From Gentiana macrophylla (Eukaryota; Streptophyta; Magnoliopsida; Gentianales; Gentianaceae): 64,000 nt of DNA. Position numbers and translations under genes: made by a program. Below, in pieces: positions 35,503 through 48,170 of this stretch (position 1 is its first letter; every line of letters begins with the position of its first letter). The notes under the pieces are model-generated. The model had not been told where the DNA came from and did no database searches. It saw only the letters and a list, made by a program, of their open reading frames with translations. The stretch covers positions 24,716,558 to 24,780,557 of the forward strand of contig CM047814.1 of NCBI GenBank assembly GCA_026214975.1, given 5' to 3'.

Positions 35503-35927
35503 TAAAACAACAACAAACACGAGCACCAAAAACGGACCTACGCCGGACTAGATTCGATATTCGGGATACGAGCGTCACGATAACGTCTATGAAAACATCT
35601 ATATTTAGCCTAAAATGACTCAAAATGCTACGACATCGCTAGCTGAAAGGGAAAGAGAAAGATCCATGATCTATGCTCTAGGCACTGACACTAGTAAGGA
35701 TGACTAGGTAAATCACAATGTAGCAAATGCGAGTTAAGGTTGATCACACAGAGATAAAGCAACAAGTGCTGACAAACCAAAATAACTAAAGAATAGCAAA
35801 TGGTTTTAGACCAACTTGTCATGAGTTTGTTAAGCAGGAATAGAATAGAATGGAATAAATTCATTTCATTACTGCTTTTGAAATGTGAAAGAATGGAATA
35901 AAATGTACGATATGGTGGAAGTGAAGG
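35503..35927. other. Intergenic, no gene seen
   Basis: About 425 bp with no credible reading frame. A stretch with gaatagaatggaataaa-type repeats (35,840-35,905) resembles a MITE end but has no partner I can find. Confidence 0.4.
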
Positions 35928-36514
35928 GTGGGGTGGGGTAGCCCTACCCCACACCCACTGCACCCTACATCTCTACCCACCATACCTTACCTACTACCCA
36001 CCTTACCTATCCTACCCACCACTCACCTACCCTACCCACCCTACCCTACCATTCCCACCCCACCCTCCCTACTCGACCATCACACTATCCTACCCTACGC
36101 ATCATACCTACCTTACCCCACCACCTACTGTAGTCTACCATCACCCACCCATACCCTACCCTAGCCAACCCAACCCTACATATCCTACCCACCACCACAC
36201 CCTACCCTACCTTACCCACCACCTTACCCTACCCTCCCTTACCTACCACCTTACCCTACCATACCTTACCACCTTACCCTACAACTCCACCCTACCATAC
36301 CCCACCCTATCCTACCTTACCCACCACCTTATCCCAACCTACCTTACCCACCATCTATGCTACATACCCCTACCCTACCCATCACACCCTACCTAGCCTA
36401 CCCACCACCCTACCATACCCACCACTGCCCTACCTTACCTCCCACCCTACCCTACCTTACCTTACCCATCTCTACTCTACCCACCACCCCACCATGTACC
36501 TTACCACCAACCCA
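35928..36514. repeat. C-rich minisatellite
   Basis: Nearly 600 bp made almost only of CCCTACC / TTACCCACC variants on the plus strand, with higher-order units such as taccttacccaccacctta. It is strongly strand-asymmetric (C-rich top, G-rich bottom). The unit differs from the plant telomere repeat CCCTAAA. It starts at a small inverted repeat (ggggtagccctacccc, 35,935-35,950) and ends where a Copia LTR inserted. Confidence 0.85.
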
Positions 36515-36841
36515 TTTGTTAGAATTAGGACCGTCAGGGATCAAAATGGATTGCTATAATCAAGAATAAACGAGAAAGCATAAATCAAACAAAAACAATA
36601 ACACAGGATTTAACGTGGTTTCCGGCAAAATGCCGACTACTCCACGGGCAGAAAGATGAGAATATATTATCACTGGAGATTTTACAGACTCTAGGCAATT
36701 GCTCAAAGCTACTGATGCTTCTACTATAAATGTTCTAGGTTATAACAGATGTGTATTTATAGCCACAAAAAACTAGACTTAGCCGCCATAAAGACATACT
36801 AGCAGAATGACTAAAATACCCCACATGTAGACCCAGCTCCA

Positions 36842-39800
36842 TGTTCGGAGGATTTTGCATCACTAAACAAAAAATAATTTATAAACCTATACCTAACATG
36901 CAAACTAACTCCTAACCGACCGAATATCGGGTAATTGCTAGCATAGTAGGGTAAGTACGGGTATCGATCCACAGGGAATTGGGATGTTAATCTAATCTTA
37001 TTAATTCCTTAAATTGTTACTACCATTTATTACTAAACCTAAGCTAAAACGGAAAATAAACTGGACAGAGGATTGTAAATCCAAAGCCAGGAAGGATAAA
37101 AGCGAAAATTAATAAATGAAACTATAAACGAAAAGAGCATAAAACAAAGACACATGGGATCAAACAATATACAAACCAAGTGATCTCAATCCTAGTTCAT
37201 CTCATGATTTTAATTCAAATTGTGGTTTCACCTTTACACGAGATACAAATTCCTAATCTCTTAGTGAATCTATTTCTCAAGCTATGAATTCCTAATTCCT
37301 TAGTGAATTCAATTATCGATCTCTCCTCTCCCGAATGTTGAGACCAATTTCCATACAAAACGAAGGTGTAGATTCAGGTTAACTCTCGTATTTTAGAATC
37401 TAGCAACCTAGATAATTAATCCATTAATTTGTCACGAATTAACGATTAAAGATCCTATCTTTCTATGGTGATCTAGTTTACGCAACTTCCGCATGTTGTA
37501 AACATATCAATTAGTAAACAAATCTCTCGATATGAGTTCACACAATAGCATCATAATCATAGAACGATACAGTATAAATCAAAAATCATGAAGATAAGCA
37601 AAGCTTGAATAAATCAAAAAGATGAACTCACATAGTTTATACAATGGATGATCCATGAATTGAAAACGAAACAAAAACGATCCTAATCTAACCTCGGATC
37701 ACCCGAGCACAAGGCTCGGGTGACCGGTGTTAAGGGTGATTTTATACGTTTTATAAGGATACATTTTATATCAATATTCCCCATATATGGATGTTTTTCA
37801 TAGAAATCGAGCTTATAATCGATTAATTGAGTAAATGATGTTTTTAATAGCTAAATTTCAAAACGTAACGAATTATGTGCTTAAATGATGATTTTATGTT
37901 ATTTTGGAAATACGTTACGCTTTGGTATGTTTTCCTATTGTTGTAGATACTCAATGATGATGGGAGAGAGGATTTTAGAGAGCCAAATTCCCGATTGGAA
38001 AGGATCAATCAAAGTTATGGAAGATTGAAAGATATAAGGAAAAGAAATCAAGCAAGATAAATGTCGGAAAATCAGGATTCCGGGTAGTGCTGAACTTCCA
38101 ACGCAGTTCTTGATATGATAACAACCGATTTGACTCTGTACCTAAAGAGAAGAGTTGTAGGGCTTGAATAGAGGATTCTACAGGATTTTGAATCACTCGA
38201 TTACGACTTACGAGGCCCGAGATATGAGCGTTACAAGTTCAGAAACTGTTCCAGGGCAGCTAGACGAGCGTCCATAATACCGGACGGGCGTCCGCCACCG
38301 ACTGAGCCGAAACCGCCTTAATTTTCCCTATAAATACAGCGCGTTTTCAACCCTAAAACATATATTTTCGACTCCTATTGATCCCCAATCATAAGAGAGC
38401 AACCTTAGTCGCCCCAATTTCTTTTTGGGAGGTCAGTGGTGGTGGTTAGATTAGGTTTTATTTCGTTCGCTTTTCTTTTCTTGTTCGAACACGGTTGAGC
38501 AGCCATGAACACAGCGTTGTGAAGCTTCTTTTCAGCAGCACTTTTATTTCTTTTCATGGATGATTTTGTAAGTTTTAGTTCAATTGTTTCTTTTCCTATG
38601 ATTATTTGTATCGTGCAATTTATATCGGAAGATTATGACTTGTTGATGCTACCGTGTATGACGGAAGTCGGTGTAGTTTAGATCACCGTAGAAAAGATTG
38701 GATCTTTAATCTATACATAACGGAAGTTCGTAGGTTAAATTTCTAGGTTTACTGAGAGAACCACAATTTGATTAATTCGCTTGCAAGATTTTTCTAGATT
38801 TGAATTGAGGATATCACCGTTACGGAAAGATGAGATTTTTCATGTATTTGTTTCATTACGTTATTCTTGTTCTCTTTCATGTTTCGAGATGCTATATGTT
38901 AATCGAATTTAGATAACGGAAGTTAATAAATTCGTTAGATTGCCATGATAGAGATTAACAATTATTATTCCAACAAACGGAAGTTGAGGATAAGGTTGTT
39001 AGATTAGGATTTAATCCGTATCTTTGCTTCAGTATACATGTTAGTTAAGACCGGAAGGTAAACTAATGAATGGCGTGATAAATCGGAAGAGGAAACGCCT
39101 TTAGATAAGATAATAATCCAAGATAACTTGTGAATGAATGTGTGTTGATCTTATTTCTTTCGGTGAGATGATGGTTGTTGGGAAGAGGTTGATCATGGTT
39201 CGCTTATGGTTGTTCAAGAGATAGATTTACCGCTTTCGTAGATGTAGTTTTATTTATGTTTTTATCGCTTTTATCCTTCCTGGCTTTGGATTAACAATCC
39301 TCTGTCCCGATTTATTTTCCGTTTTAGTTTAGGTTTAGGTTAATAAAGAAGGATTAATTAGATTAGATTCAATATCCCTTTTCCTGAGGATCGATACCGT
39401 GCATTTATCCAACTTTACTAGCAACTACCCGGTATTCGGCCGTTTAGAGGTAGTTTTGCATGGTAGTATAGGTTTTATAAATTTTCTTTTGTTTTAATGA
39501 TGCAAAATCTCCCCAACAACCGGCCTTGAGACTCCCAAAGTGCGGCTGCTCCTCTAGTTTTTAGTGTATGAGAAATTATGGTATGATTTAGGGTTGGGGC
39601 GCTACTGCTATAAATAGGAAAATAAGTCGGCTAGGTCAAAAACTAGGTCGGTTGTGCTTAAGTCGACCGCGGGCGCCCGTCCGGAACACTTGGACGCTCG
39701 TCCAACTTCTTTGACGCCAGCGACGCCGCCCAAATTCGACCTCTGTCCAAACTCTCTGCTCAAAATTCTTCTCCTGGGCGCTTGATCGATTCAATGGACG

Positions 39801-40175
39801 CCTTCGTCTGGTCTAGACGGGACATGAACGAACGCCCGTAATGCACGGAGCCGATTTCTTCATCTTTATCCTTTTCTTCTCATCCCTATCTCTTCTCTTC
39901 ATCGAAAAAATCCGAATGCAACCTCTTCTAATCCTCTTTTAGCTCGAAAACATGTATCTAAAAGATAGTAAAACATACCAAAGCGTAACATAACTCCAAA
40001 ATAATATAAAATCACAATTTAAGAACATAATTAATTCGCTTTTGCAATTTAACTATTAAAAACACCATTTGCTCAATATTTCAATATAAAGCTCGATTTC
40101 TATGAGAAACATACGAATATGGGGGAAATTGATATAAAACATATCCTTATAAAACGTATAAAATCACCCCTAACA
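36842..40175 (-). mobile_element. Outer Athila-like solo LTR (minus)
   Basis: Flanked by a perfect 5-bp TSD, ctcca (36837-36841 and 40176-40180). On the minus strand it starts TGTTAGGGGTGATTTTATACG and ends ...CCGAACA. No internal region is present, so it is a solo LTR, about 1,538 bp once the inner insertion and its TSD are removed. GGACGNNCGTCC-type palindromes lie near 39,670-39,840. Confidence 0.92.
37728..39518 (+). mobile_element. Inner Athila-like solo LTR (plus)
   Basis: Flanked by a perfect 5-bp TSD, accgg (37723-37727 and 39519-39523). It is 1,791 bp, starts TGTTAAGGGTGATTTTATACG, ends ctccccaaca, and is opposite in orientation to the LTR it sits in, to which it is homologous. It has a TATA-like element (ccctataaatacagcg, 38,327-38,342) preceded by agacgagcgtcc and ggacgggcgtcc palindromes (38,262-38,294). 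No internal region remains. Confidence 0.93.
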
Positions 40176-40454
40176 CTCCAGCTGTTATCCACCAGAATAT
40201 AACCATGCTGACATTTGACCAAACTAAGATTTGCCCAAAATTGACTTTCCAAAGCTAACTTTTGGTAAAGCTGACTTCTGGCAAAACTGACTTCTGCCCA
40301 AAGCTCACTTCTGCTCAAAGCTCACTTTTGCTCAGCTGACTTTACTCAGCTGACTTTACTCAGCTAAATTTGCTCAGCTTAGTACTAAACTCGGTTTAGT
40401 ACTCAGCTCTAAATAAAAGGTCAAGTCACATTTCCTAACAAATCTCCACCTTGA

Positions 40455-41244
40455 CTTGAACTCTCGTTCAAACAGATGTATAACCAGACGCATTCATCAA
40501 TGCCAGATGTACTGTACCATATTCCTCCTCTTTTTCAGACTTGATTGAGTTGAGAACAGATGTGATCAACTTGATCACTAGACAAGATGTGACTACCAGA
40601 TTCAGATGTAATCACCTCGGTTGAGCACACTCGTCTGAGTTCTTCAGATTCAAGTTCAACCAAACAGATTGCATATTCAGCTTCAGATTCTGAGCTGACC
40701 AGATGTGAGCACAACTGACTCCAAGCTAGAATTCTTCATACGAGACTTAACTCTAGATGAGAACTCCACCTCAAACATGTTCACTCAGCCAAACATATCA
40801 GATTGTCTTACTCAACTGACTTCACTCAGTTGAGGCTTCAATTACGATGCAGAGAACTGGTATGACATGTTCAATGAGACTCAAGAGATGCCACTCCACC
40901 GATGGATGGACACAACTCTTTTATTCAACTTACTTCCTAGACTTGAACATTCCACTTTACACAACTGACTTTTACTCAGCTTGTACTAGATCAGCTGCGC
41001 CTTACTCAGCCAATCCTAGATTTTGGTTCCACTCGATTTTGACTCTTAATTATTCAGTTCGATCGCAACTAAGTGCCGATTAGCGTTATCGTTTCACCGA
41101 GTTCTCGCAAACTCAACTGAGTATGGACCTGAAGCTCCACCTGCTTGTCAACACTCCAGATTCAGATTCAAACCAGATTTGCATTAGGTTCTTTGGAATC
41201 ACTCTTCTTTCCAGGATTTCCATTCCTTTTAAAACAGCTACTAG
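40455..41244 (-). other. Copia 3' internal untranslated remnant
   Basis: Lies between the gag remnant and the 3' polypurine tract where pol should be; no protease, integrase or RT motif is visible. The sequence is rich in cagatgtga / ctcagctgac-type short repeats. The element has therefore lost, or never had, pol. Confidence 0.6.
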
Positions 41245-41247
41245 CAA

Positions 41248-41847
41248 TTAAACCAAAGAGCCAATTTTTCTCACTTTGTGTGCAAGTTTTGAATCATGTC
41301 TTAGCTCTCGATTATGGAGAGATGCTCTAACATCCTCCAATGACACTGTGTTTCTTCCAACAACAAAAGACTGCATAAAATTCTCATATGATGCTGGCAG
41401 TGATACCAACAAAATTAGAGTTGCAACCTCATCTTCGTTTTTAACGCCAATACTCCTTAAATCAAGCAATATTGTGTTCAGCTTATCTAGATGATCTCTG
41501 AGAGGCATTCCTTCATGCATCTTTAAACTGAACAGACGTTGCTTCATCAGCAACTTGTTGGTCAACGACTTTGTCATATACAGACTCTCAAGCTTCAGCC
41601 ACAGCCCTGCTGCTGAATCCTCTTCAGCAACTTCAGTGATAACATCACCAGACAAGCACAACAAAATCATTGAATGTGCTTTCTCCTCCATATCGGCTAT
41701 CTCAACGTTTCCGGCATCCACCGCATTCGACAACGGAGCCCAGAGCCCCAGTTTCTTCAACAGAGCACGCATCTTGATTTGCCAAAGATTGAAATTGTTC
41801 CTTCCTGTGAATTTTTATCAATCTCTAGATTTAACCCCAGACATCAT
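41248..41847 (-). pseudogene. Copia gag fragment
   Basis: From an ATG pair at 41847, two tandem stops occur after about nine codons. The same frame then runs open for about 190 codons with Copia gag features: TGRNNFNLWQIKMRALL, then MEEKAHSMILLCLSGDVI, then LKLESLYMTKSLTNKLLMKQRLFSLKM, then HLDKLNTILLDL. It resembles the UBN2 / retrotransposon gag 2 family. It ends before any zinc knuckle. No 5' LTR is found upstream; sequence above about 41,890 is MITE-like. Confidence 0.8.
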
Positions 41848-41889
41848 GATGCCAAAGAACAGGACTTTTATCACAGAATTCTAAAGTCG

Positions 41890-42056
41890 GTGAATATATT
41901 AATGCAATGTTATTTTTAATCTCCCACACTTAATAAATAAGGATAAATGTAGAAAAATACAGTAAATAATGCTTTGAAATTATAACTACGACAGATAAAT
42001 AGAATTTCTTTTGACAACTACGACAGTTAAATAAGAACGGAAGAAGTATTGAGTTT
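41890..42056. repeat. MITE-like AT-rich repeat
   Basis: Contains a block (cacacttaataaataaggataaatgtagaaaaatac) related to blocks at about 54,310-54,390 and 54,580-54,660. It ends in a Stowaway-type terminus (gacagttaaataagaacggaagaagta). The left end is not defined. Confidence 0.5.
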
Positions 42057-42258
42057 ATATTGTTTGTTTGTTTGCTTGCTTGCTGCTTTTTCTTTTTCTT
42101 TTTCTAAAGCAAAATTGTTTGCTTGCTTTTAGTCCTAGGATTTTAGTAGTTGCTGCAGTTATTAAAAGATCAGGATGTCCAGTGCTGTAGAAGTTAATGC
42201 GTAGAATCCAGTACTTCTTGGTCGTTAATATCTGAACGGGTTGTTCGATGTTCAATAA

Positions 42259-44608
<2,350 letters not shown>

Positions 44609-45240
44609 TTTCTATCTGTAGATCTTGAGTTTCTATTCTTGGATATTTAAAAAAAAAAAAAAAATTACCCGAGTTTTTGCTTCCGTTTGCTTTGTTTTGA
44701 TACGACGTAGTAGAGGTTTACGTATAAAGTAAATTTATTTTTATTTTATACGCCTTAATAATTTTTTTTTCTGATAATGACTCATTGTGTCCTAAACAAG
44801 TGCTGCTACACACACCCACACCCACACCCACACCCACACCCAAAACCCTATACATCAAACCTATTAATTTTCCCTCAAAAAATCACATTTCCAACCGTAA
44901 TTAAATTTCCCTCATTTTTCTTAGCCCATTTCCCTCCCTTTTCCCAAAGTGATAAAACATGCCATTGTACTATTGTTGTAACAAAATGTACCATATTAAA
45001 ATATTAATTAAAAATAGCCAGCTTTTTGTCTACACCACTCCCCACAACCTCATGGCCATTGCCGATGCTTTTAAGGGGAGTTAGTTGCGTTGTGCGGTGG
45101 TGATTGTTCCAAGACTCCTCTCATTAATTGTCATCAATACGTAGGTTACATTTACTTCTCACTTCCCACTTTATCACACTCTTTTCATTCCAAATTTTAA
45201 AGATATATTCAGCCACCATAGATACAGTAATTATTAAGAG
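44609..45240. other. Intergenic with (ACACCC)n microsatellite, no gene seen
   Basis: A perfect-looking (cacacc)n run lies at 44,808-44,842 and a poly(A) run at 44,649-44,664. The rest is AT-rich with no credible frame. Confidence 0.5.
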
Positions 45241-45244
45241 TAGA

Positions 45245-45400
45245 GATTAATTCACTATTATTTTTACCACAACATCCTAGACATTATACATAATACATTC
45301 ACCACTATATGTTTTGTAGAGACTCATTACAATAAAATAATTAATCACTTTAATGTATGAAAATAAAACATGTAGTGGTATATACATTACACAAATGCCA
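45245..45400 (-). mobile_element. MITE copy A of a two-copy local family
   Basis: The reverse complement of this stretch (ccactacatgttttattttcat, then taatgagtctctacaaaacatatagtggt) matches 53,845-53,970 in order. Noncoding. Superfamily not assigned because clear TIRs and TSDs were not found. Confidence 0.6.
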
Positions 45401-45873
45401 GAAATAAGATATACTATTTCCAATTATTAATCCCTCTGTTTTTTTTAAAGGGAAGTGATTCAAAAAGACAAAAAAAAATGAGGAAAAGTAGGAACCGGGA
45501 TACTGGAAATATAATTGGGTGATAAGGACAAATCTACTGTTCATAATCCCAAATTCACTGTTTGTTGCAGTGAAACTGACCTCAAATTCAATGTTTCACT
45601 ATTCCACTGTTTATGTGTTTATTACAAAAATATTCTCGAAAATAACATTGAAAAAAATATCAAATGAGACGTCTAAATAAAGAAACGAAAAAAGAAAAAA
45701 ATATGATGAAGGAATTACCATCTTTCGACAAACAGATCAAAAGATATATTCGTTTTGATAAATACAAGAGATTTTAAATCACAGTGGAATAAATAAATAT
45801 CTTTTTTACCTGGAATAAAAATTACACTGTCATATTTGTATATTTCTATGTTCAAATTGTTTTTTTTAACAAT

Positions 45874-46569
45874 AGAGTTTTTTTTATTGTCGCTTTTTCA
45901 GAATTGCTATGTTTTTATTTATCTGTCATTTTATATTATCAATGCAGTATTTATTATCATTTTCCATCTTTACCCCTCAATTTAATTACTCCCTCTGTTC
46001 CTATTTAAATGTCGCAGTTGCCAAAAACACATATGTTAAGGAGAGTAATTAATACATTGACTTAACATCAAAATGACAATAACACATCTTAAGTATAATT
46101 AATAAATATTATAAATAGCAAGATATAATCACATTTATTGGGTGTGCATATATTCATAAAATCAAAGGACAACTTTGTCATTTTAATTAAGATAAGGGTA
46201 AAAGTGTTAAAAATAATAAATATTGTATTGATAATGTAAAATGACAGATAGATATAAAAAAAACAAAATTCTGAAAGTGACAGTTAAAAAAACGGAGAGG
46301 GAGTATAAATAAAATATTTACATCTCCAATAAAAGAATACATTTCCAATGCTAACAACTCAAAAAAGTCAATTTGCCATGTATATACACATTCTCAATAC
46401 TGTACAATATTCTAATTAACAAGATATAATCACATTTATTAGGTGTACATATATTAAAAAAAATCAAAGGACAACTAGGTCATTTTATACTCTATTTTAG
46501 ACGTATTAATTATTTTTTCAATCCGTATGAATCTTCTTTATACGACAGATTAAAAAAACGGAAGGAGTA
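45874..46569. mobile_element. Stowaway-like MITE interrupted by another MITE
   Basis: The left part (cgctttttcagaattgctatg, 45,890-45,986) matches the start of the 8,983 MITE. The right part resumes at 46,306 and ends in gacagattaaaaaaacggaaggagta (46,544-46,569). The internal segment 45,987-46,305 is a separate complete element. Coordinates of the left end are approximate. Confidence 0.7.
45987..46305. mobile_element. Inner Stowaway-like MITE
   Basis: A 319-bp element with ends TACTCCCTCTGTTCCTATTT and (read inward) TACTCCCTCTCCGTTTTTTT, terminating in TA. Inserted in the related MITE at 45,874-46,569. Noncoding. Confidence 0.8.
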
Positions 46570-46599
46570 TTTACTTTTTTTTTTAGGAGAATTATTTCT

Positions 46600-46735
46600 A
46601 CATGTGACCCAAAATATAGATGTTTGCATAGTAATCATATTTTGTGTTCTGTCGTCTAGAATTACAGATGTTGGCATTGTAATAATATGTTGTGTTCTAT
46701 GCAAATATAGATGTTTACATATTAAAGAACATCAC
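46600..46735. repeat. Short tandem duplication
   Basis: About two and a half copies of a 60-65-bp unit: aaatatagatgtttgcatag...tttgtgttctgtcgtctag, then attacagatgttggcattg...gttgtgttctatgcaaat, then atagatgtttacat. Noncoding. Confidence 0.65.
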
Positions 46736-46859
46736 CTCAGCTTAACCATTGAGTGTACCACCCCACAACCTCGGTCAAGTGTGGCATCTATTTGATCGAG
46801 CAATAATAAATCCGACAACTACATAGATTTATCTTTCTCGTCTGGCTTATGAGGGTTAA

Positions 46860-47680
46860 CTCGATTTAACGATTTCAATATGTTTCACCCTGTATGAATG
46901 TGATGTTTTCCCCACATTCCCAAACTGAAAGATTTACATTCTTCTCATCTCTCTCACCACCTCTCACAGTGTGACACAATTCTCACATTTTTATATGAAT
47001 GTGATGTTCTCCCACATTCCTAATGTGAAAGATTTTACATTCTCCCCCTTGCCACTGCCGCCTCTCACATTATGTCTCACCCTTATATGAAGATGATGTT
47101 TCCCACATTCTCAATTTGAAAGATATATATAACATTATTCCCCTCGCCCCACATTATATGAAGGTGATGTTCCTCTCACATTCACAATGTGAAAGATATT
47201 ACATTATTCCCCTCACCCCACCGTCTCTCATATTGTCACATTTACTTCCATTTGATTGTCGGCACTCGATACCAAGAGAACTAAAGGCCGCCCACCACAT
47301 CCGATATTATGTCTCACCCACGCCGCCCACCGCCTCACATTATGTCTCACCATTATATAAAGATGTTTCTTTTCACATTCTCAATGTGAAGGATATTACA
47401 TTCTTCCCCACCCCCACCCCATCACGCTTATCATCATGTGATATTTAGTTTCGTCTCAGAGCCGCCTCAGAATACCGTAAGTAACTAAAGGTCGCCTCAC
47501 CGCCTTTCACAAGTAATGACACTTAATTGTCTTTGATACCAGAAGTAACTAAATGTCACCCCCACCGCCTTTCATAGTGTGACACTCAGTTGACTCTGAT
47601 ACCGGAAGTAACTAAAGGTCACCACCACCGTCTCTCACATTGTGGCACTTAGTTCTGTCAGGTAGTCGACTCTGATACCA
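46860..47680 (-). repeat. Tandem repeats in a retrotransposon leader
   Basis: Two arrays are present. 46,890-47,420 has about five copies of a 100-120-bp unit with tatatgaaggtgatgttc, cccacattc and aatgtgaaagatattacatt. 47,440-47,660 has about three to four copies of a 75-bp unit with gataccggaagtaactaaaggtc. The arrays end at a primer-binding site, placing them in the untranslated leader of a minus-strand LTR element. No gag is seen to their left. Confidence 0.65.
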
Positions 47681-47682
47681 AT
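47668..47682 (-). promoter_or_regulatory. Primer-binding site, initiator-Met tRNA type
   Basis: On the minus strand, TGGTATCAGAGTC lies two bases after a ...GGGCATTACA LTR terminus. This matches the TGGTATCAGAGC site commonly used by plant LTR retrotransposons, with one change. It gives the element's orientation as minus. Confidence 0.75.
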
Positions 47683-48080
47683 TGTAATGCCCACAACCCT
47701 GGGTCTGACAGCGCTATTTGAGCCATTATGGATCCGAAACTATTTAGACCCGTCGCCTTTACTTGGTCTAAAAAGGTTTATCCGAATAAACTATTTTATT
47801 ATATCCAAATTTATATGAAAAATAATATTTCTTCCACATTCCTAATGTGAAATATTACCGTGGGCATACAAAATATTTAGTAATAAGCATCAAGATATTG
47901 AATGAAATTTATTTATCTCTACCAAATAAGATGCTTCGAGGATTCAGAATTATACCACATACAAATGTACAATATCACAATTCCTTTCGATAAATAGTCA
48001 TACCATCTCGCTATCGTCACAAATATCAATAAGTTATTCATTCCATGACATATATACACACTTGAGCATGAGCATGGGTA
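47683..48080 (-). mobile_element. LTR portion next to the primer-binding site
   Basis: The LTR's 3' end is at 47683 (minus ...GGGCATTACA). A segment near 47,840-47,865 (ttccacattcctaatgtgaaat) matches the leader repeat, so repeat sequence spans the LTR/leader boundary. The other end is not identified and 48,080 is only where recognisable sequence fades. Confidence 0.5.
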
Positions 48081-48091
48081 GAAAAATACTA

Positions 48092-48170
48092 CTTTATTAA
48101 ATATTTACGGACCTCATTAAATAAAATTATTTACTTTATTAAATATTTACGGACCTCATTAAATAAAATT
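48092..48170. repeat. 42-bp direct duplication
   Basis: Two nearly identical copies of ctttattaaatatttacgg...cctcattaaataaaatt (48,092 and 48,134). Confidence 0.85.

Larger units (their letters stand above)
36517..40440 (-). mobile_element. Copia 3' LTR interrupted by nested solo LTRs
   Basis: On the minus strand the LTR starts TGTTAGGAAATG at 40440 and ends taattctaaca at 36517. The polypurine tract tcaaggtggagatt (minus) lies at 40,441-40,454. Excluding the insertion and its duplicated target (36,842-40,180), the LTR is about 585 bp. Its U3 side has tandem tttgctcagctgac-type repeats (40,225-40,400). Confidence 0.85.

Noticed and set aside
35928..36164. Pro/Thr/Tyr-rich frame
   Set aside because: It is produced by the CCCTACC minisatellite.
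35928..36514. Interstitial telomere repeat
   Set aside because: Units are CCCTACC and TTACCCACC; the plant telomere unit CCCTAAA is not tandemly present.
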